Below, piece by piece: positions 1 through 10,315 of a DNA stretch of 64,000 nucleotides. The notes below the pieces were generated by a model. That model ran no database searches and had not been told where the DNA came from. It worked only from the letters and a program-made list of their open reading frames with translations. Both the position numbers and the translations under genes were made by a program. Position 1 is the stretch's first letter. Each line of letters starts with the position of its first letter. Origin of the DNA: Hyphomonadaceae bacterium UKL13-1 (GTDB taxonomy: Bacteria > Pseudomonadota > Alphaproteobacteria > Caulobacterales > Aquidulcibacteraceae); contig CP012156.1 of the NCBI GenBank assembly GCA_001602435.1, positions 1,632,001 to 1,696,000 of the forward strand, written 5' to 3'.

Positions 1-920
1 AGAATTTCAAAACCGGTGGCTTGGCCAAATATGGCTTGGACTATGAAAGTGTTGCCAAACTCAATCCTAAAATGGTCTATTGCTCCATTACGGGGTTTGG
101 TCAGACCGGCCCGTATGCGCCGCGCGCTGGCTATGATTATCTGGTGCAAGCTGCAGGTGGCTTGATGAGCGTAACTGGCCAAGCGGACGGCACGCCGGGG
201 GCAGAGCCGTTGAAAGTCGGCGTGGCTGTGGCTGACCTCTTCACCGGCCTTTATGCGACCATCGCGATCCTGGCCGCCTTGCGTCATGCCGAGGCCACGG
301 GTCAAGGCCAGCATATTGATATGGCTTTGCTCGATTGTCAGACTTCTGTGCTCGCCAATCAGGCGGCCAATTTTCTGGTCTCGGGCAAAGCGCCCACGCG
401 CTTGGGCAATGCTCATCCAAACATCGCCCCCTATCAGGTTTTCCCAAGTGCCGATGGGCATATTGTGCTGGCGGTTGGCAATGATGGCCAGTGGCAACAG
501 TTTTGTGCCGCTGCTGGTCAACCCGAACTCGGCGCAGACGCCCGCTACAAGACCAATGCCCAGCGTGTGGCCCATCGCGACAGCCTGATCGCAGGGCTTT
601 TGCCCGTGATGGCCGACAAAACAACCGCGAGCTGGATTGAAGTTTTGGAACAAGCTGGCGTGCCATGCGGGCCGATCAACACGATTGATCAAGTCTTTGA
701 GGACCCTCAAGTGATCGCACGGGGGATGCAACAAGAGCTGTCACGTGCGGATGGCACCACCATCCCGCTCGTGGCCAATCCGATCAAAATGAGCCTCACG
801 CCCCCTATTCCGCGTCGCGCGCCACCAGCATTGGGTGCTGATACCGAAGCCGAGCTCAAAAGCCTCTTGGGCCTCAGCGATGCGCAGATTGAAGGTCTGC
901 GCGCGAAGGGGATCATTTAG
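1..920 (+). CDS. CoA-transferase, family III (CaiB/BaiF), 5' end missing
   Basis: The reading frame is open from base 3 and enters the window mid-gene: the first residues read NFKTGGLAKYGLDYES, a typical CaiB/BaiF stretch, so no start codon is present here. Family members move CoA between acyl-CoA and a free acid without a covalent enzyme-phosphate step. The glycine-rich SITGFGQTGPYA block and the GQHIDMALLD block are both typical. The Asp of LLDCQ (codon at 333) aligns with the catalytic aspartate of formyl-CoA transferase. The C-terminal half (PRRAPPALGADTEAEL) is also family-like. The substrate cannot be read from the sequence. It converges on the S9 peptidase gene, with a palindromic repeat between them. 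Confidence 0.9.
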   Translation, partial: NFKTGGLAKYGLDYESVAKLNPKMVYCSITGFGQTGPYAPRAGYDYLVQAAGGLMSVTGQADGTPGAEPLKVGVAVADLFTGLYATIAILAALRHAEATGQGQHIDMALLDCQTSVLANQAANFLVSGKAPTRLGNAHPNIAPYQVFPSADGHIVLAVGNDGQWQQFCAAAGQPELGADARYKTNAQRVAHRDSLIAGLLPVMADKTTASWIEVLEQAGVPCGPINTIDQVFEDPQVIARGMQQELSRADGTTIPLVANPIKMSLTPPIPRRAPPALGADTEAELKSLLGLSDAQIEGLRAKGII

Positions 921-1011
921 CGGTCAGGCTTGCACATTTGTCCTCGAAGACCCCTTCAGTCCGATCAGGCTCCCGTGAATGGGGAAGCGAAGCCGGTGAA
1001 GGGGTAGGAGC

Positions 1012-1065
1012 GCGCAGCACTAGCTGCGCCTGTTTACGCATTAGGAAGCGCAACTCGTGTTGCGC
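1012..1065. repeat. Paired-hairpin intergenic repeat, copy 1
   Basis: Two small hairpins: GCGCAGC-ACTA-GCTGCGC at 1012-1029 and GCGCAAC-TCGT-GTTGCGC at 1048-1065. Each has a 7-bp perfect stem and a 4-base loop, and their starts are 36 bases apart. GGAG precedes the pair and GGTCC follows it. A second copy with the same stem length, loop length and spacing lies at 16311-16364. An inverted pair CCCCTTCA/TGAAGGGG (951-958 and 997-1004) flanks this copy. It sits between two convergent genes, as REP-type elements often do. Confidence 0.7.
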
Positions 1066-1143
1066 GGTCCCTTCCGTGCTGCCCCTTCCCCGTTTAAATG
1101 GTCCCAGCTTTGCTCTGACGCGGTGGCGGGGAGACGCAGCCCC

Positions 1144-3207
1144 CTACTCCGCCTTCTTTGCATGACTGTCATACCAGCCAATTGTGCTGAGGATTGCGGC
1201 CAGCCATTGGCTGGGGCGGCCAAAGCCGTGGCCGGCTTCGGGTAAGCGCACCAAGGCGCTTTCGACGCCTTGCAGTTGCAAGGCTTGGAAATATTGCTCG
1301 CTGTCACTCATGGGCGTGCGATAATCGCTTTCGCCTGTGATGATGATCGTTGGCGTGCGGACACTACCCACCAAGGATAAAGGCGAGCGCGCCCAATATT
1401 TCTCCGGCTGCTCCCAAGGCTTTTTCTCAAACCAATAGCTGGTGACAACAGCGCCAATGTCGCTGGTCAACGCTTCAGACGTCCAATTAATCACCGGACG
1501 CTTGACCGAGGCGGCGGCAAAGCGGTTTGTCTTGCCAATCGCCCACGAGGACAACACGCCACCGCCAGAGCCACCGCCGATATAGAGGCGATTGGTGTCG
1601 ATAAAGCCGCGCGCGATAACGGCATCGACACTGCTCATCAGATCGTCATGATCTTGGCAGGGGTAGCAAAGATTGATCAGGTTCGCGAATTCTTCGCCAT
1701 AACCGATTGAGCCACGTGGATTGGTGAAGAGGGTTACATAGCCAGCTGCCGCATAGAGCTGATGGGTGATGGAGAACATCGGGCCATAATCGCTGTGCGG
1801 CCCACCATGAATATCCATCGCCAGCGGGTATTTCTTGCTGGGGTCGAAATCAGGTGGATAGAGGATCCAGCCATGCACTTTGCGGCCATCGGCAGACGAT
1901 GGAGTCCAGATTTCTTCCAGCTTGCCGATGGACTTACCAGCCCGCCAAGCCGCATTCATATCCCACAGGATGGTTTCCTTGCCCTGCGACCACAGCGCCA
2001 AATTAGCCGGACGATCCGCTTCGACACTGGGATAAACCGTCTTGCTGCCATCGGTGGAATAGCTGCCGCCCGAGGATGGCAGGAGAAGACGTGTATTGCC
2101 GACTTCTGGCGTGGCAATGCTGACTGACCCGTCTAAAGGCGCAAAGCCCACCCGGCTGATGCCGACATCCTGATAAAGGAAATTCACGCCCTTCCCGTCC
2201 TTGCGCCAGCTAATCTGGCCGGCGGGGCGGTCGAGTTTCAGGGTCAGATTGCGGCTTTGGGTGGCAAGGCCTGTTGCTGGCAAAGACGCGACAAACACAT
2301 CGGTGCGTTGGAACGAGGTTTGCCGATTGCGCCAGCCGACATAGGCCAAGGCCTTGCCATCTGGGCTGACAACGGGGCTGTTCTCAAAGCCATCATCGGC
2401 GGTGAGTTGGCGGGCTTTGCCGCCGCCAGCAGCGGGCCACGCATAGAGGTCGGACTGGACAGGCTTCAAATGAGCATCAGGCGCCGGATTGCCGCTGACG
2501 ATGACAAATTGGCCATCGGGTGTCCAAGCGGGTTGGCCATCTTCTCGGCCCCAATCGCCACGACCGCTGGTGACTTGGGTAACAGTCCCGCTGGCGACAT
2601 CGAGGGTAAAGACCTGATAGTCACCCGGCGTCAGCCAGCCTTCGGGATCGGTGCGATAGGGAAAGGTGCGCACCACGCGCGCAGGCGCCGCCCAAGTCGC
2701 GCCCTCGGGCTTCTCCGGCAATTTATAAATGGCCTCCGGCTTTTCCTCGACCAGATTCACAAAGGCGATCTTCTTGCCGTCTGGCGACCAGGACAGAGCG
2801 CTGGGCGAGAATTTGAGCGTGGTGAGCGGCTTGGCGATGCCTTCCTTCACATCCAGCACAAAGATCTGCGACTTGGGGCCATCCTTGCCGACAAAGGCAA
2901 TCGCGCTGCCATCTGGCGACCAGCGCGCTGTGGACGGCGAACGATCCGCCCCGACGAGAAGACGACGGCCTTCACCGCTACCGCTACCGGGGACCGGCAC
3001 CAGCCACAAGTCTGTCAGGACCCGGTCGGTTTGAATATCGCGGGTTTGGCGCAGGACGGCGACTTGTTTGCCATCAGGCGACAATTGGGGATCAATTGGT
3101 TGTTCGAGACGGTAAAGGTCGAGCGCTTCAACCGGCTTTGGAGCTTCTGCCCACGCAGGGCCTGCCAACACAAAGGCCAGCCCAATCAATCCCGAATAAA
3201 CCCGCAT
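1144..3207 (-). CDS. Exported S9-family peptidase (prolyl oligopeptidase / acylaminoacyl-peptidase type)
   Basis: A 687-residue serine peptidase with an N-terminal signal peptide (hydrophobic stretch ending in PAWAEA), so probably periplasmic. Residues of about 30-410 contain repeated S-P-D-G-K motifs (for example QLSPDGKQVAVL, WSPDGKKIAFV), the blades of the WD40-like propeller that gates S9 enzymes. The C-terminal alpha/beta hydrolase domain carries the triad: Ser547 in GGGSGGG, Asp628 in GESDYRTP and His660 in AGHGFGR. It should cleave short peptides, but specificity is not readable. The ATG is preceded by a GGGGA Shine-Dalgarno. The gene runs alone and converges with the CoA-transferase. 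Confidence 0.9.
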   Translation of the reverse strand: MRVYSGLIGLAFVLAGPAWAEAPKPVEALDLYRLEQPIDPQLSPDGKQVAVLRQTRDIQTDRVLTDLWLVPVPGSGSGEGRRLLVGADRSPSTARWSPDGSAIAFVGKDGPKSQIFVLDVKEGIAKPLTTLKFSPSALSWSPDGKKIAFVNLVEEKPEAIYKLPEKPEGATWAAPARVVRTFPYRTDPEGWLTPGDYQVFTLDVASGTVTQVTSGRGDWGREDGQPAWTPDGQFVIVSGNPAPDAHLKPVQSDLYAWPAAGGGKARQLTADDGFENSPVVSPDGKALAYVGWRNRQTSFQRTDVFVASLPATGLATQSRNLTLKLDRPAGQISWRKDGKGVNFLYQDVGISRVGFAPLDGSVSIATPEVGNTRLLLPSSGGSYSTDGSKTVYPSVEADRPANLALWSQGKETILWDMNAAWRAGKSIGKLEEIWTPSSADGRKVHGWILYPPDFDPSKKYPLAMDIHGGPHSDYGPMFSITHQLYAAAGYVTLFTNPRGSIGYGEEFANLINLCYPCQDHDDLMSSVDAVIARGFIDTNRLYIGGGSGGGVLSSWAIGKTNRFAAASVKRPVINWTSEALTSDIGAVVTSYWFEKKPWEQPEKYWARSPLSLVGSVRTPTIIITGESDYRTPMSDSEQYFQALQLQGVESALVRLPEAGHGFGRPSQWLAAILSTIGWYDSHAKKAE

Positions 3208-3286
3208 GATTTCTATCCCCCAAGAACACCTAGATGCAGGTGTAGCAAGAGCTGAAAGGAAGTCGAGCGGACAGGTGACCTAAACG

Positions 3287-3317
3287 AAAAAAGCCCCGCC
3301 AAATGGCAGGGCTTTTC
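3287..3317 (-). terminator. Rho-independent terminator of rpmF
   Basis: Read on the minus strand, AAAAGCCCTGCC, a four-base loop and GGCGGGGCTTTTTT form a strong stem with one G-T pair, followed by a T run. It lies 22 bases past the rpmF stop codon. Confidence 0.85.
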
Positions 3318-3339
3318 CACAAGAAAAGGTCAGAAAGAC

Positions 3340-3522
3340 TTAGTCTTCCTTTGGGGTCAGAACCTGACGGCCGCGATACATGCCGGTCTTCAGGTCGATA
3401 TGGTGTGGACGACGCAGTTCGCCCGAATCCTTGTCTTCGACATAGGAATTCACGCCCAACGCATCGTGCGAACGACGCATACCGCGACGAGAAGGAGTAG
3501 TTTTGCGCTTAGGCACTGCCAT
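3340..3522 (-). CDS. rpmF: 50S ribosomal protein L32
   Basis: A 60-residue basic protein beginning [20 protein letters not shown], the standard L32 N-terminus, followed by the short PHHID and MYRGRQV segments usual in alphaproteobacteria. It is a structural component of the large ribosomal subunit. The zinc-binding cysteines found in some L32 proteins are absent, which is normal for this class. It is a single gene followed by its own terminator. The upstream ribosome-binding site is weak (GGA at about 10 bases). Confidence 0.97.
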   Translation of the reverse strand: MAVPKRKTTPSRRGMRRSHDALGVNSYVEDKDSGELRRPHHIDLKTGMYRGRQVLTPKED

Positions 3523-3651
3523 GGTGCAGGTTCCATTTCAAAAGATAAGGCGGCCCCGGTAAGAGCCGCCAGTAAAACTGAAGCGCGTATCTACGCGTGC
3601 TCTTCCCCAAATGCAAGACACTATGCCAGTGGGAATTGAACTTATCCTAGC

Positions 3652-4410
3652 TCAACTGGGCTGTGCGATTGTCGGCACTTCCCAGGTCGTCGATTCCTCC
3701 GGGGTCCGGACACGTGGGTGCAAGAACCAAATGGTGCTGAGGGCAGCAGCGGCCATGGACGAGAGTGCCCAAACGAAGGCTTCAATTCCCCTTGCCAGAT
3801 AAGGCAACAAGGCTTGGTCGCTATTATTTAGGGGTGCGGCAGCTTCAAGGACGTTTTGAAGCCCCCAAAATGGCAACCACAGGACAAAAAACAAGAGAAA
3901 GGACAGCCACAAACGCCATTTACGAGACGCCACCGCCTTGTAAGATCGCAAAAAGTTCGGCTGTCCATCCACCAAGACCTGAACGCACAGGCAGAAAGTG
4001 TAATGCACGTAAACAACAAAAAAGGCGATTATCGCAAGCGAGACCAACGCCTTCAAGCCAGGATGAGCTACATAGGTTAAGAGCTCTGTGACGCCCGACA
4101 TAATCAGGAAAAGCCCGATTTCGAGCGCTAGGATCACGACAGCCGCCATGATTCTGGATCGCCAACTTGTCTCCACCCCGGTGAACTTTAAGAATAAGCT
4201 CGTCAAGCCAATTGCCATGGCGGCGGTTACAGTGGCTTCAAAAAGCTCATTGGGAATCACACCTTCAAGCTGTGCCGGCACCCCATAACCCAAAACCAAA
4301 GCCATCAGCGTTAGCGGGATCATAATCAACCGATGGTGCCACATGAGGCGTAACGAAGCCCGAAGGCCCCATTCCCAATCATGCAATGGTTCAATCTTAA
4401 AGCCTGACAT
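3652..4410 (-). CDS. Multi-spanning membrane protein of unknown function
   Basis: About 252 residues with roughly five or six hydrophobic helices, for example LIMIPLTLMALVLGYGV, IMAAVVILALEIGLFLIM, LVSLAIIAFFVVYVHYTFCL and WLSFLLFFVLWLPFW. I do not recognise the family. A GTG start four codons upstream (4422) is possible, but the ATG at 4410 has AGG at a good distance (TGAGGTTTGTGATG), so I prefer it. It stands alone between rpmF and a lipoprotein pair, and nothing in the context points to a role. Confidence 0.65.
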   Translation of the reverse strand: MSGFKIEPLHDWEWGLRASLRLMWHHRLIMIPLTLMALVLGYGVPAQLEGVIPNELFEATVTAAMAIGLTSLFLKFTGVETSWRSRIMAAVVILALEIGLFLIMSGVTELLTYVAHPGLKALVSLAIIAFFVVYVHYTFCLCVQVLVDGQPNFLRSYKAVASRKWRLWLSFLLFFVLWLPFWGLQNVLEAAAPLNNSDQALLPYLARGIEAFVWALSSMAAAALSTIWFLHPRVRTPEESTTWEVPTIAQPS

Positions 4411-4486
4411 CACAAACCTCACATCAATCCCACAACCATAAGGCTCTATTCCGAGATGTAAAGTAAAATCAGTCGGGCAGAAACGA

Positions 4487-4522
4487 AAGGGGCGTTCAAT
4501 CGTGCTGGATCAAACGCCCCTT
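4487..4522 (-). terminator. Probable terminator after the lipoprotein pair
   Basis: Inverted arms AAGGGGCGTT / AACGCCCCTT (10 bp, 16-base spacer that can pair further) just past the stop of the 4536-5216 gene. The following T tract is short (TCGTTT), so termination strength is uncertain. Confidence 0.5.
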
Positions 4523-4535
4523 GCCTGCCAACGCT

Positions 4536-5216
4536 TTATTTCTCGTTAGGCAGACCAATTTTGCCAGCAACTGCTTGGATCGTCACCGAAACGACGCCCT
4601 CATGCGAGAATTTGCGAACGGTGGCCCCTTCCCGCCCATACTGCGTGGTATAAGCGGTGCTGCCATAATTATAGGGATTGTAGGAATAATTGGTTTGGCT
4701 GATTAGTTGGGTCTCAAACGCCTTTACTTCGACGCCAGCTGATTGCGGGTTGGTTTGCACCAACACAAAGCGCGCATCATCACTTGGGCGAAACTGCACG
4801 CCAAACGTATTGCCCACATTGGCGAACCGATCTGCGGTGAAGGTCCGTATCGGCTGCCCGTCTGCATTGAGGACAGAGACCAAGGGCCCAAGAATTCGCA
4901 GAACCTCATAAGCACCGCCAATGGTAAGTGTATGATTCGATGGCGCTGCGGGTAGTGTATAGAGGACATAATTGCTGGGCTTGCCCTCCAGATTTAGGCA
5001 AGGCGACATTGCGTCAACATCGGTCGCGATCGAGTGCCACTGCGCCTTACGCTTGGGCGTCATGGCGATCGCCTTAGTCAGATCGGGCTTATCTGTGCAC
5101 GTCTTTCCCGTGATTTCGGAAACAGCCAAGGGTGGTGGCGGCGGCGGTGTTGTTGAACACGCACTGACCAAGCCGCTCACGCTCAAAACAAAAAGGGAAG
5201 CTCGCATCTTTTGCAT
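4536..5216 (-). CDS. Putative lipoprotein, possibly MalM-like
   Basis: A 226-residue protein with a lipoprotein signal: basic start, hydrophobic core and the lipobox VSAC at residues 17-20, followed by a run of prolines (TTPPPPPP). The mature part has a beta-rich look, with PSNHTLTIGGAYEVLRILGP and FRPSDDARFVLVQTNPQ. This distantly recalls the MalM periplasmic family, but I would not rely on it. Its GAGGTGA ribosome-binding site lies inside the last codons of the upstream gene (gap of 4 bases), so the two are almost certainly co-transcribed and translationally coupled. Confidence 0.6.
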   Translation of the reverse strand: MQKMRASLFVLSVSGLVSACSTTPPPPPPLAVSEITGKTCTDKPDLTKAIAMTPKRKAQWHSIATDVDAMSPCLNLEGKPSNYVLYTLPAAPSNHTLTIGGAYEVLRILGPLVSVLNADGQPIRTFTADRFANVGNTFGVQFRPSDDARFVLVQTNPQSAGVEVKAFETQLISQTNYSYNPYNYGSTAYTTQYGREGATVRKFSHEGVVSVTIQAVAGKIGLPNEK

Positions 5217-5220
5217 CAGA

Positions 5221-5973
5221 TCACCTCAACAAATCTGCTGTCGCTTTGGCCGTTGCCTGTAGAGCGGCCTTTAAGCCTTCTGCAGCTTTGGCAGGGTCTG
5301 CTTCAAGGTCGTCAATCTTCTGAAAAGCAAAAGCCTCATCAACAGGGATGGAGATCGTAACATCGGATTTAATCACTGGATTATAAGTGATTTTATTGTC
5401 CAACAGGATCTTCTTTGGATCCTTATGATCCACCATACGAACATGCAGGGTCACGAACGGACGCCATTGCGTGGAATTCCCAACCAGCTGATAGCCATAA
5501 TTGAAGCCCAAAGTGTCGAGGACGGCAGAGCCTGGCTCCGCGGCTTCATTCGCTGGAATGACAACCAATTCACGGGCTTTCGTCCGTGGGATCGCAATGG
5601 GCGCAACTGTGTAATTCTGTCCCTTGAGGGCTTCCTCCAAAGCGGCGTCAAAGATGGCTTCGCCGTTGAAATTCTGGGTGGCAAGCGCCTTTTGAATGCG
5701 CTCACGCTGGCCTGCCTCAATACCGGCCTCGATCCCAGCAGCCACAGCACCAACCAGCAAGCCTGCTAAGCCTGCGCTAGAGGCAGCAGACATCATATTC
5801 TCGCCATTGGTCGCCATTTTTTGCGTACCGACTTCGGGTGGCAACGTATTATCGACGACCGCAATCTTGGTGACTGGCGTTGCTGTTCGATCAAAAGGCA
5901 CTGGTTGATAAGGTGTGACGCAACCGGCCAGCACCAACGAACTCACCACCGCCAAGATTGCAAATCTTCTCAT
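5221..5973 (-). CDS. Putative outer-membrane lipoprotein
   Basis: A 250-residue protein starting MRRFAILAVVSSLVLAGC, a clear lipoprotein signal with lipobox VLAGC. The frame stays open upstream to 6225, but that part lacks a signal and runs antisense to the end of pyrG, so I place the start at the ATG at 5973 (an ATG four codons earlier is also possible). A glycine/alanine-rich segment (SAASSAGLAGLLVGAVAAGIEAGIEAG) resembles small-residue hydrophobic hairpins in envelope proteins. The rest is unrecognised. It forms a two-gene unit with the next lipoprotein, so a joint envelope role is plausible. Confidence 0.65.
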   Translation of the reverse strand: MRRFAILAVVSSLVLAGCVTPYQPVPFDRTATPVTKIAVVDNTLPPEVGTQKMATNGENMMSAASSAGLAGLLVGAVAAGIEAGIEAGQRERIQKALATQNFNGEAIFDAALEEALKGQNYTVAPIAIPRTKARELVVIPANEAAEPGSAVLDTLGFNYGYQLVGNSTQWRPFVTLHVRMVDHKDPKKILLDNKITYNPVIKSDVTISIPVDEAFAFQKIDDLEADPAKAAEGLKAALQATAKATADLLR

Positions 5974-6073
5974 ATTTCCCCCCATGCCTCCAAACTCGAC
6001 TAGAAGTTTGTTGCGATATTGTGGAGCCGACCCTAGCGGAAGGCATGTTTTGGACAAGATGGTTTCTACAGAC

Positions 6074-7711
<1,638 letters not shown>

Positions 7712-7783
7712 GGGAGGTCGTTCTAAGCCGCAACGCCTGTAAAAGGGAAGAGGCGCAACTGGAAAGAAATGGGGGTTAGCCGC

Positions 7784-8242
7784 TTATTTTTTTTCTGCTG
7801 GTGCTGGCTCGGTCGCTGGCGCGGCAGGCGTTGCAGGGAATAGAGGCGCAGGCTGAGGTGCTGTTGGCGCCGAAGCTGGTATTCCGCCAGTGGGTGCAGC
7901 AGGAACTGGCGCAATGGCATTGGCCGGCGTGGTTGGCACGGAAAGATCAATGCCCTTGGTTGGCAAGCCATCCTTGGTACGGCCGTCCTGCATCAAGGAA
8001 GCAGCGGGCTTGGTCGCGGATTTGTTCATGATGGTCAAGGTTACGCTGGTCAGCAAGAATGCTGCCCCCAACAAAGTCGTGGTGCGCGTCATGAAGTTAG
8101 CCGCAGATCGGCCAGACATCATGGAAGAAGGACCACCGCCCATACCCAAGGCCCCGCCGCCTTCCGAACGCTGCAACAAAATGGCACCAATCAGCGCCAA
8201 ACAGATCAGCAGGTGGAGAATGAGAACAGCTTGGATGAACAT
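7784..8242 (-). CDS. secG: Preprotein translocase subunit SecG with long Ala/Pro tail
   Basis: A 152-residue inner-membrane subunit of the SecYEG channel. The first 75 residues are canonical: a first helix VLILHLLICLALIGAILLQ, the conserved QRSEGGGALGMGGG loop, and a second helix TLLGAAFLLTSVTLTIM. The remaining half is low-complexity Ala/Pro sequence (NAIAPVPAAPTGGIPASAP and similar) ending in EPAPAEKK, a cytoplasmic tail seen in many alphaproteobacterial SecG proteins. It lies between the receiver-like gene and pyrG on the same strand. Confidence 0.95.
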   Translation of the reverse strand: MFIQAVLILHLLICLALIGAILLQRSEGGGALGMGGGPSSMMSGRSAANFMTRTTTLLGAAFLLTSVTLTIMNKSATKPAASLMQDGRTKDGLPTKGIDLSVPTTPANAIAPVPAAPTGGIPASAPTAPQPAPLFPATPAAPATEPAPAEKK

Positions 8243-8321
8243 GGAACGGGCCTAAAGGTGAATGGATGGGGCGCAAAACCCTGCGCTCGAGGCTGCTATG
8301 TCGCTCTTTCGAGGCCGAACT

Positions 8322-9341
8322 TCAAGAGACCAACGACAGCGCCAAGGTATGACGGCGTTTCGCGCGCTCTTTTGCCTTGTCCAATCGACCGCGGACTTTG
8401 TCCAAAGTCGTCTCCAATTCCGCCTTGAATGCCTCTCCACCTTCAACCGCATAGGCGACATAAAGCGCGAGGGCGAGTTGCCGCGTTAGATTGGCGTTTT
8501 CGACGCGTTCTGGCCCTGGCGCACTGGTGCGAGCAGCGACATTTTCCAGAACCATGGCAATTTCTTGCACTTCATCAATATCCAGACGCTTTGCAGCGCG
8601 AACAAGCTCGGCCGAGCTTTCCAGCAAATCGACCACAAAGCCTGCGTTTGCATCCCCACGGCCTTGGGCTTGGATAATGACTTCGGCAGCCATGGCAATG
8701 CGACGGGCAAGCTTTGCCAACCGATCTTGGTCGACTTTCCGGCGCGCGGTGGCCAAGATTTCAGATTGAGTCACCGGATCATAATTGCTCATCAAGACCC
8801 GGTCGCGCAGCGTGTTTGGCGGATCAAAGGTCTCTGGGGCCATTTGGTTACTCGATGAACGACCACGGTCTGGCCCCACATAGTCCGAAGTCACAACAAA
8901 TTGTTTGCGCGCAGAGATGATCGCACGGACCCGCTCTAGGGTTTGAATTTGAGAGAAGGGCCGCAAAAGCACATCATCACAGCCAACATTCATCAGGTCG
9001 GCGACCAAGTCGGTTGATCCAGCCCACAGGGTGGCAATGACAGGAATAAATGGATTAACCCCCAACTCGCCCAGACGCTGCGCGCGCAGCAATTGGACCA
9101 CTTCGCTGTGATTTTCGGTGGCTTCAACAACCAAAAGGGAAATGTCGACGTCGCGCAGCCGGCGGGTCAATTCGCTTAGCGAGGTCATCCCCTCGATACG
9201 GCGAAACCCAATCCCATGCAAAACAGAACGTGTCATCAGCATGTTGCCGCGCACAGGATCATAAATCAGCACGGTCGCTGCTGCGAGTCTTTGCTTGTCC
9301 AAAGGACTTTCACCCCTCAATCCGGATATACCGTTTGCCAC
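8322..9341 (-). CDS. Degenerate CheY-like receiver protein with helical C-terminal domain
   Basis: 339 residues. Residues of about 22-135 fit a receiver fold: a first strand with the remnant DP of the acidic pocket (VLIYDPVRGN), strand three DISLLVVEATEN, a fourth strand PFIPVIATLWA, and the GCDDVLLRPFS loop where the usual K-P is R-P. At the phosphoacceptor position (VVEATEN) I read Glu where Asp is expected, and the conserved Lys is Arg, so phosphorylation is doubtful. The C-terminal 190 residues are mostly helical and unrecognised. The start is an apparent GTG with no strong ribosome-binding site, so the true N-terminus may lie a few codons downstream. It lies between tpiA and secG. Confidence 0.7.
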   Translation of the reverse strand: MANGISGLRGESPLDKQRLAAATVLIYDPVRGNMLMTRSVLHGIGFRRIEGMTSLSELTRRLRDVDISLLVVEATENHSEVVQLLRAQRLGELGVNPFIPVIATLWAGSTDLVADLMNVGCDDVLLRPFSQIQTLERVRAIISARKQFVVTSDYVGPDRGRSSSNQMAPETFDPPNTLRDRVLMSNYDPVTQSEILATARRKVDQDRLAKLARRIAMAAEVIIQAQGRGDANAGFVVDLLESSAELVRAAKRLDIDEVQEIAMVLENVAARTSAPGPERVENANLTRQLALALYVAYAVEGGEAFKAELETTLDKVRGRLDKAKERAKRRHTLALSLVS

Positions 9342-9373
9342 AGGGTTGTTGCTAAGAGGTTACGATGATTGCT

Positions 9374-10123
9374 TCATTCTTGAATTGCGTGCAAAATTTT
9401 CAAGAATCCATCCGCTGTGAGGCTCGCGCCGCCGACCAAAGCCCCGTCGACATGGGCCAAATGCAACAGGTCACCCGCATTTTGTCCATTGACCGAGCCG
9501 CCGTATAGAATCTGGATGCTGGCACCTTTTGCGCCAAAGCGGCTGACCAAACTTTCGTGAACGGCTTGATGCATCGCCAAGACGTCTGCCGCGCTCGGGA
9601 CCAAGCCCGTCCCGATCGCCCAAACCGGCTCATAGGCAATCACCAGACCACCGTCTGGGAAAGTCTCTGGCACAGAGCCTTCAACTTGGGCCAGAACGAT
9701 CGCTTCGGCTTGGCCTGCTTCCCGCTCGGCGCGGGTTTCGCCCACGCAGACAATGGGAACAAGACCCGCCTCTAGGGCTGCTTGCGCCTTGTTGCGAACC
9801 ATCTCGCTGCTCTCGCCATGATCGGCACGACGCTCAGAATGGCCGACGATGACAAAATGGCCGCCTGCATCCTTGACCATGGCAGCAGAGATATCGCCGG
9901 TATGCGCACCAGATGCTTTCGCATGGCAATCTTGCGCGCCGGTCAAAAGCCCGGTGCCAGCTGTCGCTTCACTTAAACGCGCTAACAACGTAGCCGGAGG
10001 GCAAATGGCCAGTTGGATCGATTGGCCCAGAGCGGTCTTAGCAGCAGCGGCAATCAGGTCCGCCTCCTGCAAGGCCAACTTCACCCCATTCATTTTCCAG
10101 TTTCCAACCAACAGTTTCGCCAC
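9374..10123 (-). CDS. tpiA: Triosephosphate isomerase
   Basis: Interconverts dihydroxyacetone phosphate and glyceraldehyde 3-phosphate in glycolysis and gluconeogenesis. The frame is open to 10171, but the GTG at 10123 has GGAG six bases upstream (TGGAGAAAATTGTG) and gives the standard start AKLLVGNWKMNG. An ATG at 10135 has no such site. With this start the protein has 249 residues and the catalytic residues fall at the usual numbers: Lys10 (NWKMNG), His95 (VGHSERR) and Glu165 (AYEPVWAIGTG). The phosphate-binding GGSVNGQN is present. It is first in the tpiA-receiver-secG-pyrG run. Confidence 0.96.
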   Translation of the reverse strand: MAKLLVGNWKMNGVKLALQEADLIAAAAKTALGQSIQLAICPPATLLARLSEATAGTGLLTGAQDCHAKASGAHTGDISAAMVKDAGGHFVIVGHSERRADHGESSEMVRNKAQAALEAGLVPIVCVGETRAEREAGQAEAIVLAQVEGSVPETFPDGGLVIAYEPVWAIGTGLVPSAADVLAMHQAVHESLVSRFGAKGASIQILYGGSVNGQNAGDLLHLAHVDGALVGGASLTADGFLKILHAIQE

Positions 10124-10315
10124 AATTTTCTCCATCGTAGAGCTTAGCAGACACCCTCTTTTGAGCATCAATTCCAGTCTCGCATAGGCAGGTGAGTCAC
10201 ACTTTGCAAATCACCAGACCGAGACCTGCAGTCTAAGGCCCGCGCTGTGCAGGCCTTGCCTTGCCCCCTCTTCCAACGATCCTTATGCTAAGGACAGTTT
10301 TCATCAGGATCTTCC

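Noticed and set aside
2257..3255. 332-residue open frame on the plus strand
   Set aside because: Antisense to the S9 peptidase along its whole length. The translation is Arg/Gly-rich with no domain, and the peptidase is certain.
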